DNA of 64,000 nt from Pseudomonas sp. SJZ079 (GCF_007993865.1 NZ_VIUH01000005.1:72695-136694), one strand, 5' to 3'; shown: positions 7,611 to 18,014, counted from the stretch's first letter. Made by a program: numbers and translations. Notes: generated by a model not told the origin, from the letters alone.

Positions 7611-8195
7611 CTACTCGTCACTCTGTGCCAGTAACTCCGGAGTGTTCAGGTTGGCCAGGCGTGGGTCGTTGGCTGGACAGTCGACCGTCCTGGGATCGAG
7701 GCTGCGCAACCAGCGCTGGGGGCTGCGTTCGCCAGCTTGCCAGGCATTCTCCAGTGCGGCGCAGAGGGATTTGGGGATCAGGCTGAACAGCGGCTCACAG
7801 AACTCACCTTGGCGCACCACGACCGGTTGCGCACCGGCTTTCGCGAGCAGGCTTGCCAGCAGCGACCTGTCGAGCAGCGGCGCATCGCAGGGCAGCACCA
7901 GCAGGTAGTCGTGGCGAGCTGCGTGCAGGCCCGCGCGAATGCCGGCCAGCGGGCCTTGGAAGTCGGCGTCGTCGTCCTGCACCAGGCGGTCGGCGAATGG
8001 TGCGTAGCGTTCGGCATTGCGGTTGCAGGAGATGATCAGGTCGTCGCTGAGGGGGCGCACCAGGTCATGCAAGTGGGCAATCAGCGGGCGGCCATGCCAG
8101 TCGACCAGCCCCTTGTCGCGACCGCCCATGCGCTGTCCGCGGCCGCCGGCCAACAGCAGTACGGAGCAGGGCGGTAGAACAGTCGCAGCGGGCAT
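7611..8195 (-). CDS. mobA: Molybdenum cofactor guanylyltransferase MobA
   Basis: 194 residues. It transfers GMP from GTP to Mo-molybdopterin to form the MGD cofactor of DMSO-reductase-family enzymes. The N-terminal nucleotidyltransferase motif is clear ([18 protein letters not shown]), with the Asp-containing LPCDAPLL strand mid-protein. The ATG at 8195 has GGAGG seven bases upstream; a further upstream in-frame start is rejected. Divergent from moaB-moeA, giving a compact molybdenum-cofactor locus. Confidence 0.95.
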   Translation of the reverse strand: MPAATVLPPCSVLLLAGGRGQRMGGRDKGLVDWHGRPLIAHLHDLVRPLSDDLIISCNRNAERYAPFADRLVQDDDADFQGPLAGIRAGLHAARHDYLLVLPCDAPLLDRSLLASLLAKAGAQPVVVRQGEFCEPLFSLIPKSLCAALENAWQAGERSPQRWLRSLDPRTVDCPANDPRLANLNTPELLAQSDE

Positions 8196-8263
8196 GACGA
8201 AGCCTCCAAGGGTGGGCCTGTGATATAACATCGGGCATTCTTTTGGACAACTGGAAGCCTGCC

Positions 8264-8803
8264 ATGAACCACAAGGCCGAGGCGCAATTCGTGCCGTTGA
8301 ATATCGCCGTTCTGACCGTCAGTGATACCCGTACCCTGGAAACCGATACCTCTGGCCAGCTGTTCGTCGACCGCCTGCAAGGCGCGGGACACAGCCTGGC
8401 TGCCCGCGTGCTGCTGAAGGACGACCTGTACAAGATTCGCGCCCAGGTCGCCGGCTGGATCGCCGACGACAGCGTGCAGGTGGTGTTGATCACCGGCGGC
8501 ACCGGTTTCACCGCTCGCGACAGCACGCCGGAAGCCGTGGCTTGCCTGCTGGACAAGCAGGTCGATGGCTTCGGCGAGCTGTTCCGGCAGATTTCCGTGG
8601 CCGATATCGGCACCTCGACGGTTCAGTCGCGCGCCCTGGCCGGGTTGGCCAACGGCACCCTGGTGTGTTGCCTGCCGGGTTCGACCAACGCCTGCCGCAC
8701 CGCCTGGGACGGTATCCTCAACGAGCAGCTGGATGCCCGGCACCGCCCCTGCAATTTCGTCCCTCATCTAACGCAGGCGGCCGCCTGCGAGAGCCGCGGA
8801 TGA
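8264..8803 (+). CDS. moaB: Molybdenum cofactor biosynthesis protein MoaB
   Basis: 179 residues of the MoaB/Mog molybdopterin-binding fold: [18 protein letters not shown], then [20 protein letters not shown] with the TGGTG pterin loop, and [17 protein letters not shown]. Mog-type enzymes adenylylate molybdopterin before metal insertion; MoaB is the bacterial paralogue with the same fold and less certain activity. Start ATG at 8264 with GGAAG seven bases before it; the frame stays open upstream only to a TTG. Its stop overlaps the moeA start (ATGA), so the two are coupled. Confidence 0.94.
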   Translation: MNHKAEAQFVPLNIAVLTVSDTRTLETDTSGQLFVDRLQGAGHSLAARVLLKDDLYKIRAQVAGWIADDSVQVVLITGGTGFTARDSTPEAVACLLDKQVDGFGELFRQISVADIGTSTVQSRALAGLANGTLVCCLPGSTNACRTAWDGILNEQLDARHRPCNFVPHLTQAAACESRG

Positions 8804-10014
8804 GCGGTATCGATTACACCGGCTTGATGCCGCTCGAGACGGCTTTGGCGCATCTGCTGGCTCTGGCCGAATCGGCGCCCATCGACGAGACCGAGCGGGT
8901 CGCCCTGGCCGATGCCGATGGCCGCGTGCTGGCCGAGCCCTTGATTGCCACGCTCGACCTGCCGCCCTGGGCCAACAGCGCCATGGACGGTTATGCCCTG
9001 TGCCTGGCGGACTGGAGTGGCGAGCCGCTGGCAGTCAGTCAGCGTATTCTCGCCGGCAGTGCACCCGAGGCATTGCAGCCGGGCACTTGCGCGCGAATTT
9101 TCACCGGTGCGCCGCTGCCAGCGGGCGCCGATACGGTGGAAATGCAGGAAAACGTCGAGGTTGGCGAGGATGGCCGAGTGCGCTTCAGCGAGCCCTTGCG
9201 GCTCGGCCAAAACGTGCGCCCGCAGGGCCAGGAAACCCGAGTCGGCGATAGCGTGTTGCCGGCGGGCACGCGCCTGGGGCCGATCGAAATGGGCCTGGCG
9301 GCTTCGCTCGGCGCGGCCGAGCTGCGGGTGCGCCGGCGTCCTCGGGTGGCGGTGCTGTCCACCGGCGACGAGCTGATCGAACCGGGTCAGCCGCTGGGGC
9401 CGGGACAGATCTACAACAGCAACCGCAGCCTGTTGATCGCCTGGCTGCGGCGTCTCGGTTGCGCGGTGGTGGATGGCGGCATCCTCGCCGATGATCTCGA
9501 ACTGACCCGCGCGGCCTTGGCCGCGCTGAGCGATGTCGACCTGATTCTCTCCACCGGCGGCGTGTCGGTCGGCGAGGCGGACTTTCTCGGCGAGGCGCTG
9601 CGCGAAGAGGGTGAGCTGACCTTCTGGAAGCTGGCGATCAAGCCGGGCAAGCCACTGACCTGCGGGCATTTTCGCGGTGTACCGGTGATCGGCCTGCCAG
9701 GTAATCCGGCGTCGAGCCTGGTGACCTTCGGTCTGCTGGCGCGGCCCTACCTGTTGCGCCGGCTCGGCGTACAGCGGGTCGAACCACTGGGCTTTCAAGT
9801 GCCAGCCGGCTTCGCCTGGAGCAAACCGGGCAAGCGTCGTGAATATCTGCGCGCGCGTCTGGAAGGTGGCCGTGTGGTGCCCTATCCGAACCAGAGTTCG
9901 GGGGTGCTACGCAGTGCGGCCTGGGCCGAAGGGCTTGCCGAACTGCTGGAAGGGCAAACGCTGGAGGAGGGCGACAGCCTGCGCTTTATTCCGCTGAGCG
10001 AGATTCTCGGCTAG
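8800..10014 (+). CDS. moeA: Molybdopterin molybdenumtransferase MoeA
   Basis: 404 residues. It inserts molybdate into adenylylated molybdopterin. Visible MoeA hallmarks are PPWANSAMDGYAL in domain I, AVLSTGDELIEPGQPL at the start of the MoaB-like domain, STGGVSVGEADFLGEAL, and KPGKPLTCGHF followed by VIGLPGNPASS. Length is typical of the family. ATG overlaps the moaB TGA by the ATGA tetranucleotide. In Pseudomonas this is usually the second MoeA copy, linked with moaB2; that follows from gene order rather than sequence. Confidence 0.96.
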   Translation: MSGIDYTGLMPLETALAHLLALAESAPIDETERVALADADGRVLAEPLIATLDLPPWANSAMDGYALCLADWSGEPLAVSQRILAGSAPEALQPGTCARIFTGAPLPAGADTVEMQENVEVGEDGRVRFSEPLRLGQNVRPQGQETRVGDSVLPAGTRLGPIEMGLAASLGAAELRVRRRPRVAVLSTGDELIEPGQPLGPGQIYNSNRSLLIAWLRRLGCAVVDGGILADDLELTRAALAALSDVDLILSTGGVSVGEADFLGEALREEGELTFWKLAIKPGKPLTCGHFRGVPVIGLPGNPASSLVTFGLLARPYLLRRLGVQRVEPLGFQVPAGFAWSKPGKRREYLRARLEGGRVVPYPNQSSGVLRSAAWAEGLAELLEGQTLEEGDSLRFIPLSEILG

Positions 10015-10051
10015 CGCCGCGCAGGGTGGGGTGGCGCAGGCTCAGCCGAGC

Positions 10052-11089
10052 CTACGGATTGAGCGGCGCGGCCTGGCGCCGACTGTCGCGGAACTCGCCC
10101 GGAGTCTGGCCGGTCCAGGCCTTGAAACCGCGGTGGAAGGAGCGCGACTCGGTGAAGCCGAGGTAGCTGGCGATGTCCTGAATCGCCAGGTCGCTGCGCA
10201 GCAGATAGTGTTCGGCGAGCTCCTGGCGCAGTTCGTCGAGTATCTGCTGGTAGCTGGTGCCGGTCTGTTGCAGATGCCGCTGCAGGGTGCGCACCGTCAT
10301 GTTGAATTTCTCCGCCACGCGTTCCTTGCGCGGCAGGCCATCCTTGAGCAGCAGACGCAGGGCGTTCTTCACCCGCCGCGGCAGCGGTTCGTCGTCGTCC
10401 AGCCCGGCCATCAGCGTCAGGGCGTGTTCTTCCAGGGTGCGCAGCAGATTGGCATCGGCCTGGCGCAGCGCCACGCCGAGATACTCCTGTGGCACGATCA
10501 GCGCGTTGCAGGGCTGCTCGAAGCGGATCGGGCAGCCAAACACCGCTTCATATTCAGTCACGTCCACTCCGCTCGGTTGCGCATGCTCGAACCACACTTC
10601 GCGAGGCGAGCGGTCCATGTCGGCGATCCAGCGCGCATAGAGCAGCCAGGAGGCCAGCACGTTCTCGACCATGTGCCGGCGGATTTCCGCGGCTTGATGG
10701 CGGCAGGTCCAGATCAAGTGCACCTGATCGGCCCGCGCCTCGATCCGGCTCACCCCCATGTCGCCTACCAGCTTTTCGTAGGGCACGATGCGACTCATGG
10801 CTGCGCCCAGGGTGGCGCAGTTCATGGTGATATAGCCGAGCACGCTCCAGGAGCCCGGCTGCACGAAACGGGCGCTATGCAGGCCGAACAGCGGGTCGCC
10901 GGAGACCCGCAGCAAATGCTCGAGCAAGCGTTCGTGGGTCTCGCTGGGAATGCGTTTGCCGTTGTCGCTGAGGTCCTCGCTCTGGATGCCTGCGGCCGCC
11001 AGTGCCTGTTCGACATCCAGGCCGAGGTGTTCGGCGTGGCGCAGGTACTTGAGCAGGGCGGGAACTGAGGTATAGCCGAGGTTATCCAT
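10052..11089 (-). CDS. AraC-family transcriptional regulator
   Basis: 345 residues: an N-terminal effector domain of the Arabinose_bd (PF12625) type (about 20-205) and a C-terminal double helix-turn-helix (about 235-335; VRTLQRHLQQTGTSYQQILDELR, then IASYLGFTESRSFHRGFKAWTGQTPGEFR, the AraC signature). This subgroup includes OruR- and lipase-type regulators that sense small organic ligands. It is divergent from the FAD-protein/GlpD/FGGY operon with a 126-base gap, so it most likely controls that operon; this is inference from position. Confidence 0.93.
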   Translation of the reverse strand: MDNLGYTSVPALLKYLRHAEHLGLDVEQALAAAGIQSEDLSDNGKRIPSETHERLLEHLLRVSGDPLFGLHSARFVQPGSWSVLGYITMNCATLGAAMSRIVPYEKLVGDMGVSRIEARADQVHLIWTCRHQAAEIRRHMVENVLASWLLYARWIADMDRSPREVWFEHAQPSGVDVTEYEAVFGCPIRFEQPCNALIVPQEYLGVALRQADANLLRTLEEHALTLMAGLDDDEPLPRRVKNALRLLLKDGLPRKERVAEKFNMTVRTLQRHLQQTGTSYQQILDELRQELAEHYLLRSDLAIQDIASYLGFTESRSFHRGFKAWTGQTPGEFRDSRRQAAPLNP

Positions 11090-11215
11090 GGCGGGTTCTT
11101 ATTCTGAGTGGCTTGATTGGCGATAAGGCCTGTCCCGTTTCGACAGTGACGCCCGCAGGGGGCTGGCTAGTATAGGCAGTCAATGAGTGTGATCGGAATA
11201 TCTCGGGAGAGGCAG

Positions 11216-12811
11216 ATGCGACGTTGGAACGGCTGGGGCGATGAGGCGACCGTGGTAGAACTGCCGGCGCATGGTGCGGCCTTTCTCGCCGAGCGGGTGG
11301 GGCCGGGCCAGGTGCTCGCCGATGCCAGCCTCGAGCAGGTGCTGGCCCAGGTACCGGCTTCGCGGCTGCCGACCCACGCGCTCTACACCCTTGCTGCCGA
11401 GGACCGTGTGCGCCACGCCCGTGGCCAGAGCCTGCCGGACTGGTTGGCCATGCGCTCCGGCGAGTTCGGGGTGTTCCCCGATGGTGTCGCCTACCCGGAG
11501 ACTGCCGAACAGATCCGCCAGCTGCTGGCCTGGGCCAGTGCGCACGACGTCATCCTGATTCCCTACGGCGGCGGCACCTCGGTGGCCGGCCACATCAACC
11601 CGCAGCACAGCAGTCGACCGGTGCTGACCTTGTCGCTGGAGCGCATGAACAAGCTGGTCGAGATCGACGAGGACAGCCTGATCGCCACCTTCGGTCCCGG
11701 TGCCAATGGCCCGCAGGTGGAGAGCCAGCTGCGCGCGCGTGGCTACACCCTCGGCCACTTCCCGCAGTCCTGGGAGCTGTCGACCCTGGGCGGCTGGGTC
11801 GCCAGCCGCTCCAGCGGCCAGCAGTCGCTGCGTTACGGGCGTATCGAGCAGCTGTTCGCCGGCGGCTCGGTGGAGACCTTCGCCGGTACCCTGGAGCTTC
11901 CGACCTTCCCGGCCTCCGCCGCCGGCCCGGACTTGCGCGAAGTGGTGCTCGGCTCGGAAGGGCGCTTCGGCATCATCTCCGAGGTCAAGGTGCGCATCAC
12001 CCGTCTGGCCGAGCAGGAACGTTTCTACTCGGTGTTCCTGCCCAACTGGCAGCAGGCACTGCTGGGCATTCGCCAGCTGGTGCAGGCGCGGGTACCGCTG
12101 TCCATGCTGCGCCTGTCCAATGCCATCGAAACCGAGACCCAGTTGGCCCTGGCCGGTCATCCGCAGCAGATCGCCTGGCTGGAGAAATACCTGGCCCTGC
12201 GCGGCGCGGACCACGGCAAGTGCATGCTGACCTTCGGCGTCACCGGCAGCCGGGTGCAGAACGCCGCGTCGTTGAAACAGGCGAAGAGGCTCTTGAAAGG
12301 CTTTGGCGGGGTGTTCAGCGGCACCCTGCTGGGCAAGAAGTGGGCGGAGAACCGTTTCCGCTTCCCTTACCTGCGTCATGGCCTGTGGAGTGCCGGCTAC
12401 GCGGTGGATACCCTGGAGACCGCCACCGACTGGTGCAACGTCGACAGTCTGCTGAACAAGCTCGAAGCCGGTCTGCGCGACGGCCTGGCCAGCGAGGGCG
12501 AGCGGGTGCATGTATTCACCCACCTGTCCCACGTGTACGGCGAGGGTTCGAGCATCTACACCACTTACGTGTTCCGTCCGGGCAACACCTACGACGAAAC
12601 CCTGGCGCGCTGGCAACAGCTCAAGCATGTGGCGTGCCGGACCATCGCCGAGAATCGCGGAACCATCAGCCATCAGCACGGCGTCGGTCGCGATCACGCG
12701 CCTTACCTGGCGGTGGAGAAGGGCGCGCTGGGCATGGCGGCGCTCAAGGCCTTGTCCGCGCATTTCGACCCCGATCAGCGCTTGGCGCCCGGCGTGTTGC
12801 TCGAACAATGA
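11216..12811 (+). CDS. FAD-binding oxidoreductase, alkylglycerone-phosphate-synthase-like
   Basis: 531 residues, VAO/PCMH flavoprotein family. An FAD-binding domain (about 85-260) has IPYGGGTSVAG (115-125) and the stretch HFPQSWELSTLGGWVASRSSG (around 181-201), which resembles eukaryotic AGPS closely. The C-terminal half carries the VDTLETATDWCNV region and the SHQHGVG motif (His486 and His488), corresponding to the AGPS HHHG active-site loop with one His changed to Gln. AGPS swaps acyl for alkyl on dihydroxyacetone phosphate without net redox. Start at the MRRWNGWG ATG, preceded by GGGAGAGG; an ATG 33 bases upstream is less likely. The stop overlaps the next gene (ATGA). True substrate unknown. 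Confidence 0.88.
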   Translation: MRRWNGWGDEATVVELPAHGAAFLAERVGPGQVLADASLEQVLAQVPASRLPTHALYTLAAEDRVRHARGQSLPDWLAMRSGEFGVFPDGVAYPETAEQIRQLLAWASAHDVILIPYGGGTSVAGHINPQHSSRPVLTLSLERMNKLVEIDEDSLIATFGPGANGPQVESQLRARGYTLGHFPQSWELSTLGGWVASRSSGQQSLRYGRIEQLFAGGSVETFAGTLELPTFPASAAGPDLREVVLGSEGRFGIISEVKVRITRLAEQERFYSVFLPNWQQALLGIRQLVQARVPLSMLRLSNAIETETQLALAGHPQQIAWLEKYLALRGADHGKCMLTFGVTGSRVQNAASLKQAKRLLKGFGGVFSGTLLGKKWAENRFRFPYLRHGLWSAGYAVDTLETATDWCNVDSLLNKLEAGLRDGLASEGERVHVFTHLSHVYGEGSSIYTTYVFRPGNTYDETLARWQQLKHVACRTIAENRGTISHQHGVGRDHAPYLAVEKGALGMAALKALSAHFDPDQRLAPGVLLEQ

Positions 12812-14394
12812 GCGTGCAGCCCTGGAATGCCGCCTGGCGCGAACAGGCGTTGCCCGAACTGGCGGCGCGCGACTGGGACCTGATCGTGGTGGGCGGCGGC
12901 ATCAGTGGCGCCGGCATCCTCCGCGAGGCGGCGCGGCGCGGCTGGAACTGTCTGCTGTTGGAACAGCGCGACTTCGCCTGGGGCACCTCCAGCCGCTCGT
13001 CGAAGATGGTCCATGGCGGCTTGCGTTATATCGCCAAGGGCCAGCTCAAGCTGACCCGCGACTCGGTGCGTGAGCGCCAACGCTTGCTGCAGGAGGCGCC
13101 AGGGCTGGTCGACCCGCTGAGCTTCCTGATGGCGCATTACCGCGGCGGTTTTCCCGGCCCCAAGGTGTTCGGCGGCCTGCTGGCGGTTTATGACGCCCTG
13201 GCCGGCAAGCGCAATCACCTCTACTACCCGCTGCAGCAGTTGCGCTACCTGGCGCCGGGGTTGAAGGAGGAGGGGCTGCTCGGCTGCACGCGCTTCTTCG
13301 ACGCGGTCACCGACGACGCCCGCCTGGTCATGCGCGTGCTCGGTGAGGCGCGCGGCGACGGCGGCGAGGCGCTGAATGGCGTGAAGGTGATCGAGCTGCT
13401 GCGCGGGTCTGATCGGGTGGTGGGTCTGCGGGTCGAGGACAGTGAAAGCGGCCAGCGCTTCAGCTTCCGCAGCCGGGCCGTGGCGCAAGCCACCGGGGCC
13501 TGGGCCGATCGACTGCGGCCGAAGAACAGCTTTGAGCGTATCCGTCCGCTGCGTGGCAGCCACCTGCTGTTGCCGACCTGGCGCCTGCCGGTGGCGCATG
13601 CCTTCAGCTTCATGCACGGCGCGGATCGGCGCCCGGTGTTCGTTTTCCCCTGGGAAGGCGCCACGGTGGTGGGCACCACCGATCTGGATCACCCCGAGCC
13701 GCTAGACCGGGACGCCCGCATCACGTCGGCGGAGGTGGACTATCTGCTGGCCGCCTGTGCCCAGCAGTTCCCGGGTGCACAGATCCAAGCCGGCGACGTG
13801 CTGTCGACCTGGGCCGGGGTGCGCCCGGTGGTCAGCGATGGCGCCACCAGCCGCGAGCCCTCGGAGGAGAAACGCGAGCACGCACTGTGGGTCGAGCCGG
13901 GTTGCGTGACCCTGGCCGGCGGCAAGCTGACCACCTTCCGCCTGCTGGCCCTGGAGGTGCTGCAGGCCTGCGCCGAATTTGTCGGTCAGCCGGTGCTTGA
14001 TCGGGGCACGGCGACCTTTCGACCCTGTACCACGCCAGCGATGCCGACGCTCAGCCCGGCCCAGCAGAAACGTCTGGCCGGTCGTCATGGCCGCGAGCTG
14101 CCGGGCCTGTTGGCGCTGATGGAACGGGTCGGTAACCAGCGGGTCGCGGCCACCGAGACCCTGTGGGTCGAGCTGGCCTGGGCCGCGCAGAGCGAGCTGG
14201 TGCTGCACCTGGATGACTTGCTGCTACGCCGAACCCGACTCGGTTTGCTGCTGGCCGCTGGTGCGCAGGCCGAGCTGCCACGCATCCGTGCACTGTGCCA
14301 GCCCCTGCTGGGCTGGAACGACGCGCGCTGGGAGCGGGAAGAACGCGACTACCTGGCACTCTGGCGCAGCTGTTACAGCCTGCCGCAGGATTGA
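12808..14394 (+). CDS. GlpD-like FAD glycerol-3-phosphate dehydrogenase/oxidase
   Basis: 528 residues. N-terminal Rossmann FAD loop GGGISGAG (29-36), then [17 protein letters not shown], the DAO-family active-site segment shared with GlpD; the C-terminal third matches the DAO_C cap domain. GlpD oxidises sn-glycerol 3-phosphate to dihydroxyacetone phosphate and feeds electrons to ubiquinone at the inner membrane. This is likely not the housekeeping GlpD, because it is translationally coupled (ATGA) to the AGPS-like gene and followed by a kinase rather than lying in a glpFKRD cluster. Substrate could be G3P or a related polyol or ether phosphate. Confidence 0.87.
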   Translation: MSVQPWNAAWREQALPELAARDWDLIVVGGGISGAGILREAARRGWNCLLLEQRDFAWGTSSRSSKMVHGGLRYIAKGQLKLTRDSVRERQRLLQEAPGLVDPLSFLMAHYRGGFPGPKVFGGLLAVYDALAGKRNHLYYPLQQLRYLAPGLKEEGLLGCTRFFDAVTDDARLVMRVLGEARGDGGEALNGVKVIELLRGSDRVVGLRVEDSESGQRFSFRSRAVAQATGAWADRLRPKNSFERIRPLRGSHLLLPTWRLPVAHAFSFMHGADRRPVFVFPWEGATVVGTTDLDHPEPLDRDARITSAEVDYLLAACAQQFPGAQIQAGDVLSTWAGVRPVVSDGATSREPSEEKREHALWVEPGCVTLAGGKLTTFRLLALEVLQACAEFVGQPVLDRGTATFRPCTTPAMPTLSPAQQKRLAGRHGRELPGLLALMERVGNQRVAATETLWVELAWAAQSELVLHLDDLLLRRTRLGLLLAAGAQAELPRIRALCQPLLGWNDARWEREERDYLALWRSCYSLPQD

Positions 14395-14429
14395 GAGGCT
14401 GTGCGAAATCAATCAGAAAGGACTGCGTC

Positions 14430-15989
14430 TTGAGCGAGAAAAGCTATTTGCTGGCCATCGACAACGGGACCCAGAGCGTGCGGGCACTGTTGTTCGACCT
14501 GGACGGCAACCTGGTCGGCAAGGGCAAAGTCGAGCTGCAGGCCTACTACTCCGAACAGCCGGGCTGGGCCGAGCAGGACCCCGAGTACTATTGGGCCAGC
14601 TTGGGCGAGGCGTGCAAGCGGCTGTGGGCCCAGGTGGACATCGACCGAAGCCTGATCAAGGGGGTGTCGCTGACCACCCAGCGCGGCACCCTGATCAACG
14701 TCGATGCCCAGGGCGAGCCGCTGCGTCCGGCGATTCTCTGGCTGGACCAGCGCCAGGCCGAGGTTCAGGGCAAGATCAAGGGGCCCTGGGGCTGGTTGTT
14801 CAAGCTGATCGGTGAAGAAGCCACGGTGGACTTCTTTCGCGCCCAGGCCGAGGCCAACTGGATCGCCCAGCAGCAGCCGGAAATCTGGGCGAAGACCGAC
14901 AAGCTGCTGCTGCTCTCGGGCTTTCTCACCCATCGTCTGTGCGGCCGTTTCGTTGACTCGGTGGCCTGTTGCGTGGCCTACCTGCCGTTCGACTACAAGC
15001 GCCTGCAGTGGGCCAAACCGGGTGACTGGAAGTGGCAGTCGATGCCGGTGCGCCGCGAGCAGTTGCCGGAGCTGTACAAACCGGGTGAGCGGCTCGGCAG
15101 CATCTCCGTCGCCGCCAGCCAGCACACCGGGATTCCCGAAGGCTTGCCGCTGATCGCCGCCGGTGCCGACAAGGCCTGTGAAGTGCTTGGTGCAGGTGGG
15201 GTGGAACCGCAGACGGCGTGCTTGTCCTACGGCACCACCGCGACCATCAACACCACGCGGCGCAAGTACCTGGAGACCGTGCCGCTGATTCCGCCTTATC
15301 CGGCGGCGATTCCCGATCACTACAACACCGAGGTGATGATCTACCGCGGCTTCTGGATGGTCAGCTGGTTCAAGCAGCAATTCGGCCTGCGCGAGATGCA
15401 GCGCGCCGAGGAACTGGGCGTCGAGCCCGAGACGCTGTTCGATGAGTTGGTCAACGCGGTGCCGCCCGGCTCCATGGGCCTGATGCTGCAGCCCTACTGG
15501 TCGCCGGGGATCCGCGAGCCGGGGCTGGAGGCCAAGGGCTCGATCATCGGTTTCGGTGATGTGCACACCCGCGCTCACCTCTACCGGGCGATTCTCGAGG
15601 GCCTGGCCTATGCCTTGCGCCAGGGCAAGGAGAAGATCGAGAAGCGCTCGGGCACCCGCATCACCCGTCTGCGGGTGTCCGGGGGCGGCTCGCAGAGCGA
15701 CGCGGCGATGCAGCTCACCGCCGATATCTTCGGTCTGCCGGCCGAGCGTCCGCACGTCTACGAGACCTCCGGCCTGGGCGCGGCCATCGACTGCGCGGTG
15801 GGCCTCGGTCTGCACCCCGATTTCCCCAGCGCGATCGCGGCCATGACCCGCGTTGGCGAGGTGTTCCAGCCCAACCCGCAGGCTCAGCGCATCTATCAGC
15901 AGCTGTACACCGAGGTCTATTTGGGCATGTACCAGCAGCTCAAACCGCTGTACCAGAAGATTCGCCAGATCACCGGCTATCCGGCCTGA
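14430..15989 (+). CDS. FGGY-family carbohydrate kinase
   Basis: 519 residues with an ASKHA fold. The phosphate-1 loop is [13 protein letters not shown] (11-23), SLTTQRGT and ILWLDQR follow, and the C-terminal half has [12 protein letters not shown] and the adenosine-binding [14 protein letters not shown]. It phosphorylates a polyol or sugar with ATP; the closest relatives by eye are glycerol/xylulose/ribulokinase types, and specificity is not readable. I start at TTG 14430 because AAAGGA precedes it and [16 protein letters not shown] is the expected N-terminus; longer frames run inside the previous gene. Third gene of the AGPS-like/GlpD-like operon. Confidence 0.88.
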   Translation: MSEKSYLLAIDNGTQSVRALLFDLDGNLVGKGKVELQAYYSEQPGWAEQDPEYYWASLGEACKRLWAQVDIDRSLIKGVSLTTQRGTLINVDAQGEPLRPAILWLDQRQAEVQGKIKGPWGWLFKLIGEEATVDFFRAQAEANWIAQQQPEIWAKTDKLLLLSGFLTHRLCGRFVDSVACCVAYLPFDYKRLQWAKPGDWKWQSMPVRREQLPELYKPGERLGSISVAASQHTGIPEGLPLIAAGADKACEVLGAGGVEPQTACLSYGTTATINTTRRKYLETVPLIPPYPAAIPDHYNTEVMIYRGFWMVSWFKQQFGLREMQRAEELGVEPETLFDELVNAVPPGSMGLMLQPYWSPGIREPGLEAKGSIIGFGDVHTRAHLYRAILEGLAYALRQGKEKIEKRSGTRITRLRVSGGGSQSDAAMQLTADIFGLPAERPHVYETSGLGAAIDCAVGLGLHPDFPSAIAAMTRVGEVFQPNPQAQRIYQQLYTEVYLGMYQQLKPLYQKIRQITGYPA

Positions 15990-16008
15990 GCTCTGGCCGC
16001 GGCTGCAT

Positions 16009-16707
16009 TCAGGCGATTTCGACCAGGATGATTTCGCTGTCCTCGAGGGCGCTTACTGTGATCACGGCCTCATCGCGCACCGCCACGCCGTCGCGGGCCT
16101 CGGCGGTGACGCCGTTGACCGTGAACAGACCAGTGGCGCCGACCAGATAGGCTTTGCGCGTCGGCGACAAGCGATATTCGGCGCTCTGTCCAGCTTTTAG
16201 TGTCGCCGCGGCCAGGCGAGCGTTGACCCGGATGGGCAGGGCATCTTGATCCTCCGGGTTGCCGCTGGCCAGGGTGACGAAGGTGCCGGCGCGTTCGCCC
16301 TTGGGGAAGGGTTTGGCGCCCCAGGCGGGTGGGGCACCGAACTGGTCCGGGGTGATCCAGATCTGGAAGATCGTGGTGGTTTCATCCTCCAGGTTGTATT
16401 CGCTGTGGGCGATGCCGCTGCCGGCGCTCATCACCTGCACGTCCCCGGCTTCGGTGCGGCCCTGGTTGCCCAGGTTGTCCTTATGGGTGATCGCGCCCTG
16501 GCGCACATAGGTGATGATCTCCATGTCGCGATGCGGATGGGGCGGGAAGCCGGAATGTGGTGCGATTTCGTCATCGTTCCACACCCGTAGCTGGCCCCAC
16601 TCCATGCGTTCGGGGTTGTAGTATTCGGCGAAGGAAAAGTGATGGCGGGCAGTCAGCCAGCCGTGCTGGGCGCCACCGAGTTGGGCAAAGGGGCGAACTT
16701 CGATCAT
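16009..16707 (-). CDS. Pirin-family protein (YhhW-like)
   Basis: 232 residues, bicupin. The N-terminal metal site is visible as FPPHPHRDMEIITYV plus a later GSGIAHSEYN with a Glu, matching the His/His/His/Glu site of pirins and E. coli YhhW, a quercetin 2,3-dioxygenase in vitro. The physiological role of bacterial members is uncertain. GAGGA precedes the ATG. It is convergent with the FGGY kinase (19-base gap) and divergent from yegS across an AT-rich 251-base spacer. Confidence 0.93.
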   Translation of the reverse strand: MIEVRPFAQLGGAQHGWLTARHHFSFAEYYNPERMEWGQLRVWNDDEIAPHSGFPPHPHRDMEIITYVRQGAITHKDNLGNQGRTEAGDVQVMSAGSGIAHSEYNLEDETTTIFQIWITPDQFGAPPAWGAKPFPKGERAGTFVTLASGNPEDQDALPIRVNARLAAATLKAGQSAEYRLSPTRKAYLVGATGLFTVNGVTAEARDGVAVRDEAVITVSALEDSEIILVEIA

Positions 16708-16958
16708 GCAAATGTCCTCATAGGTGATGCGACCTGGCGCGCTTGCCAGGTGCTGGCGGTTGCTATGAGAGGATGGTCGCTCAAAGCTATTCGTTTAAAA
16801 ATCGCTATTATTCGAGCTTTAATATCGATTTATTAGATTTAACCTGGTGCCGGTAAGGCTGTTCACTGCACCGCTAAGCGGCACAACCATCGATGACGCG
16901 CTGTATGAACAGGATCGGGGCTGCGGAGCACCGATCACAGGATTCCAGGGGAAAGGCA

Positions 16959-17855
16959 ATGCACGAACGTAAGGCGTTATTGATCCTGCACGGCAAGCAA
17001 GCGCTGAATGAAGACGTGCGTGCCGCAGTGCTGGCGCGCCGCAACGAAGGCTGGGAACTGGCGGTGCGCTTGACCTGGGAAGGTGGCGACGCCCGGCGTC
17101 TGGTCGCTGAGGCGCTGCAAGCGGGTTACCCGACACTGATAGCTGGCGGTGGCGACGGCACCCTGCGCGAGGTGGCCGAGGCCATGGCGTTGGCGCAAGC
17201 CGAAGCCAGCCTGGCATTACTGCCGTTGGGTACCGCCAATGACTTCGCCCACGCGGCCGGGGTGCCGCTGACAGCGCGCGAGGCCTTGGCATTGCTGGAT
17301 GTGTCGGCACGGCCGGTTGATCTGGGCGAAGTCGACGGCCAGTTATTTCTCAATATGGCCACGGGTGGGTTTGGCTCCAACGTCACCGCCAATACGCCTG
17401 AAGACCTGAAGCAAGTGCTCGGTGGCGCCGCTTACTTCCTCACGGGCTTGAGCCGTTTTGCCGAAGTACGCTCCTCATTCGGTCGCTTCACCGGCCCTGA
17501 CTTTCTCTGGGAGGGCGAGTTTCTCGCCCTGGGCATTGGTAACGGTCGCCAAGCCGGTGGCGGGCACCTGCTCTGTCCGCAGGCCAAGGTCGATGACGGC
17601 TTGCTGGATATCTGCATCGTGCCGGCCGCCCAGGACGCGGTCGGCACCCTGGGCACCCTGCTGTCCGGGGGGATCAACGGCTTGCAGAGCGTGTCGCTCA
17701 GCGCGCGCCTGCCCTGGCTGGAGATCGATGCGCCGGCGGGCCTGGATTTGAATCTGGACGGTGAGCCGATGGAAGGTCGGCAGCTGCGCTTTGTCGCACG
17801 CGCGGGCGTACTGCGCATGCACTTGCCGGCCGGTTCGCCGTTGCTCTCTGACTGA
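16959..17855 (+). CDS. yegS: Lipid kinase YegS
   Basis: 298 residues of the diacylglycerol-kinase-like (DAGK_cat) fold. The nucleotide loop is AGGGDGTLREVAEAM (about 62-76) with the following LPLGTANDFA, and the C-terminal region LDLNLDGEPMEGRQLRF is characteristic of YegS/BmrU-type lipid kinases. E. coli YegS phosphorylates phosphatidylglycerol in vitro. Start at the ATG of MHERKALL after an AAAGG. It sits 251 bases from pirin and 3' of the AGPS-like cluster, but separated from it by the opposite-strand pirin gene. Confidence 0.9.
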   Translation: MHERKALLILHGKQALNEDVRAAVLARRNEGWELAVRLTWEGGDARRLVAEALQAGYPTLIAGGGDGTLREVAEAMALAQAEASLALLPLGTANDFAHAAGVPLTAREALALLDVSARPVDLGEVDGQLFLNMATGGFGSNVTANTPEDLKQVLGGAAYFLTGLSRFAEVRSSFGRFTGPDFLWEGEFLALGIGNGRQAGGGHLLCPQAKVDDGLLDICIVPAAQDAVGTLGTLLSGGINGLQSVSLSARLPWLEIDAPAGLDLNLDGEPMEGRQLRFVARAGVLRMHLPAGSPLLSD

Positions 17856-18014
17856 TGCGCGCGTCTGATGCTTGGCGCCTGATTCGTGGCGCTGCTGGTG
17901 TGGTGGCGCGGGCTCGGGCATGATGAGGCCCCGTCATAATGGCTTTAGCGGCGCGCTTTTCGGCCGATACGCTGGTCATGGTTAGATTCGACCCACAGGC
18001 AACAGGAGCGCGCA

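Noticed and set aside
11183..11216. Upstream ATG for the AGPS-like gene
   Set aside because: Lacks a Shine-Dalgarno, whereas GGGAGAGG precedes the ATG at 11216.
11180..12808. 542-codon leftward frame opposite the FAD oxidoreductase
   Set aside because: Exact mirror of a high-GC3 gene, with no domain; the sense frame carries clear FAD motifs.
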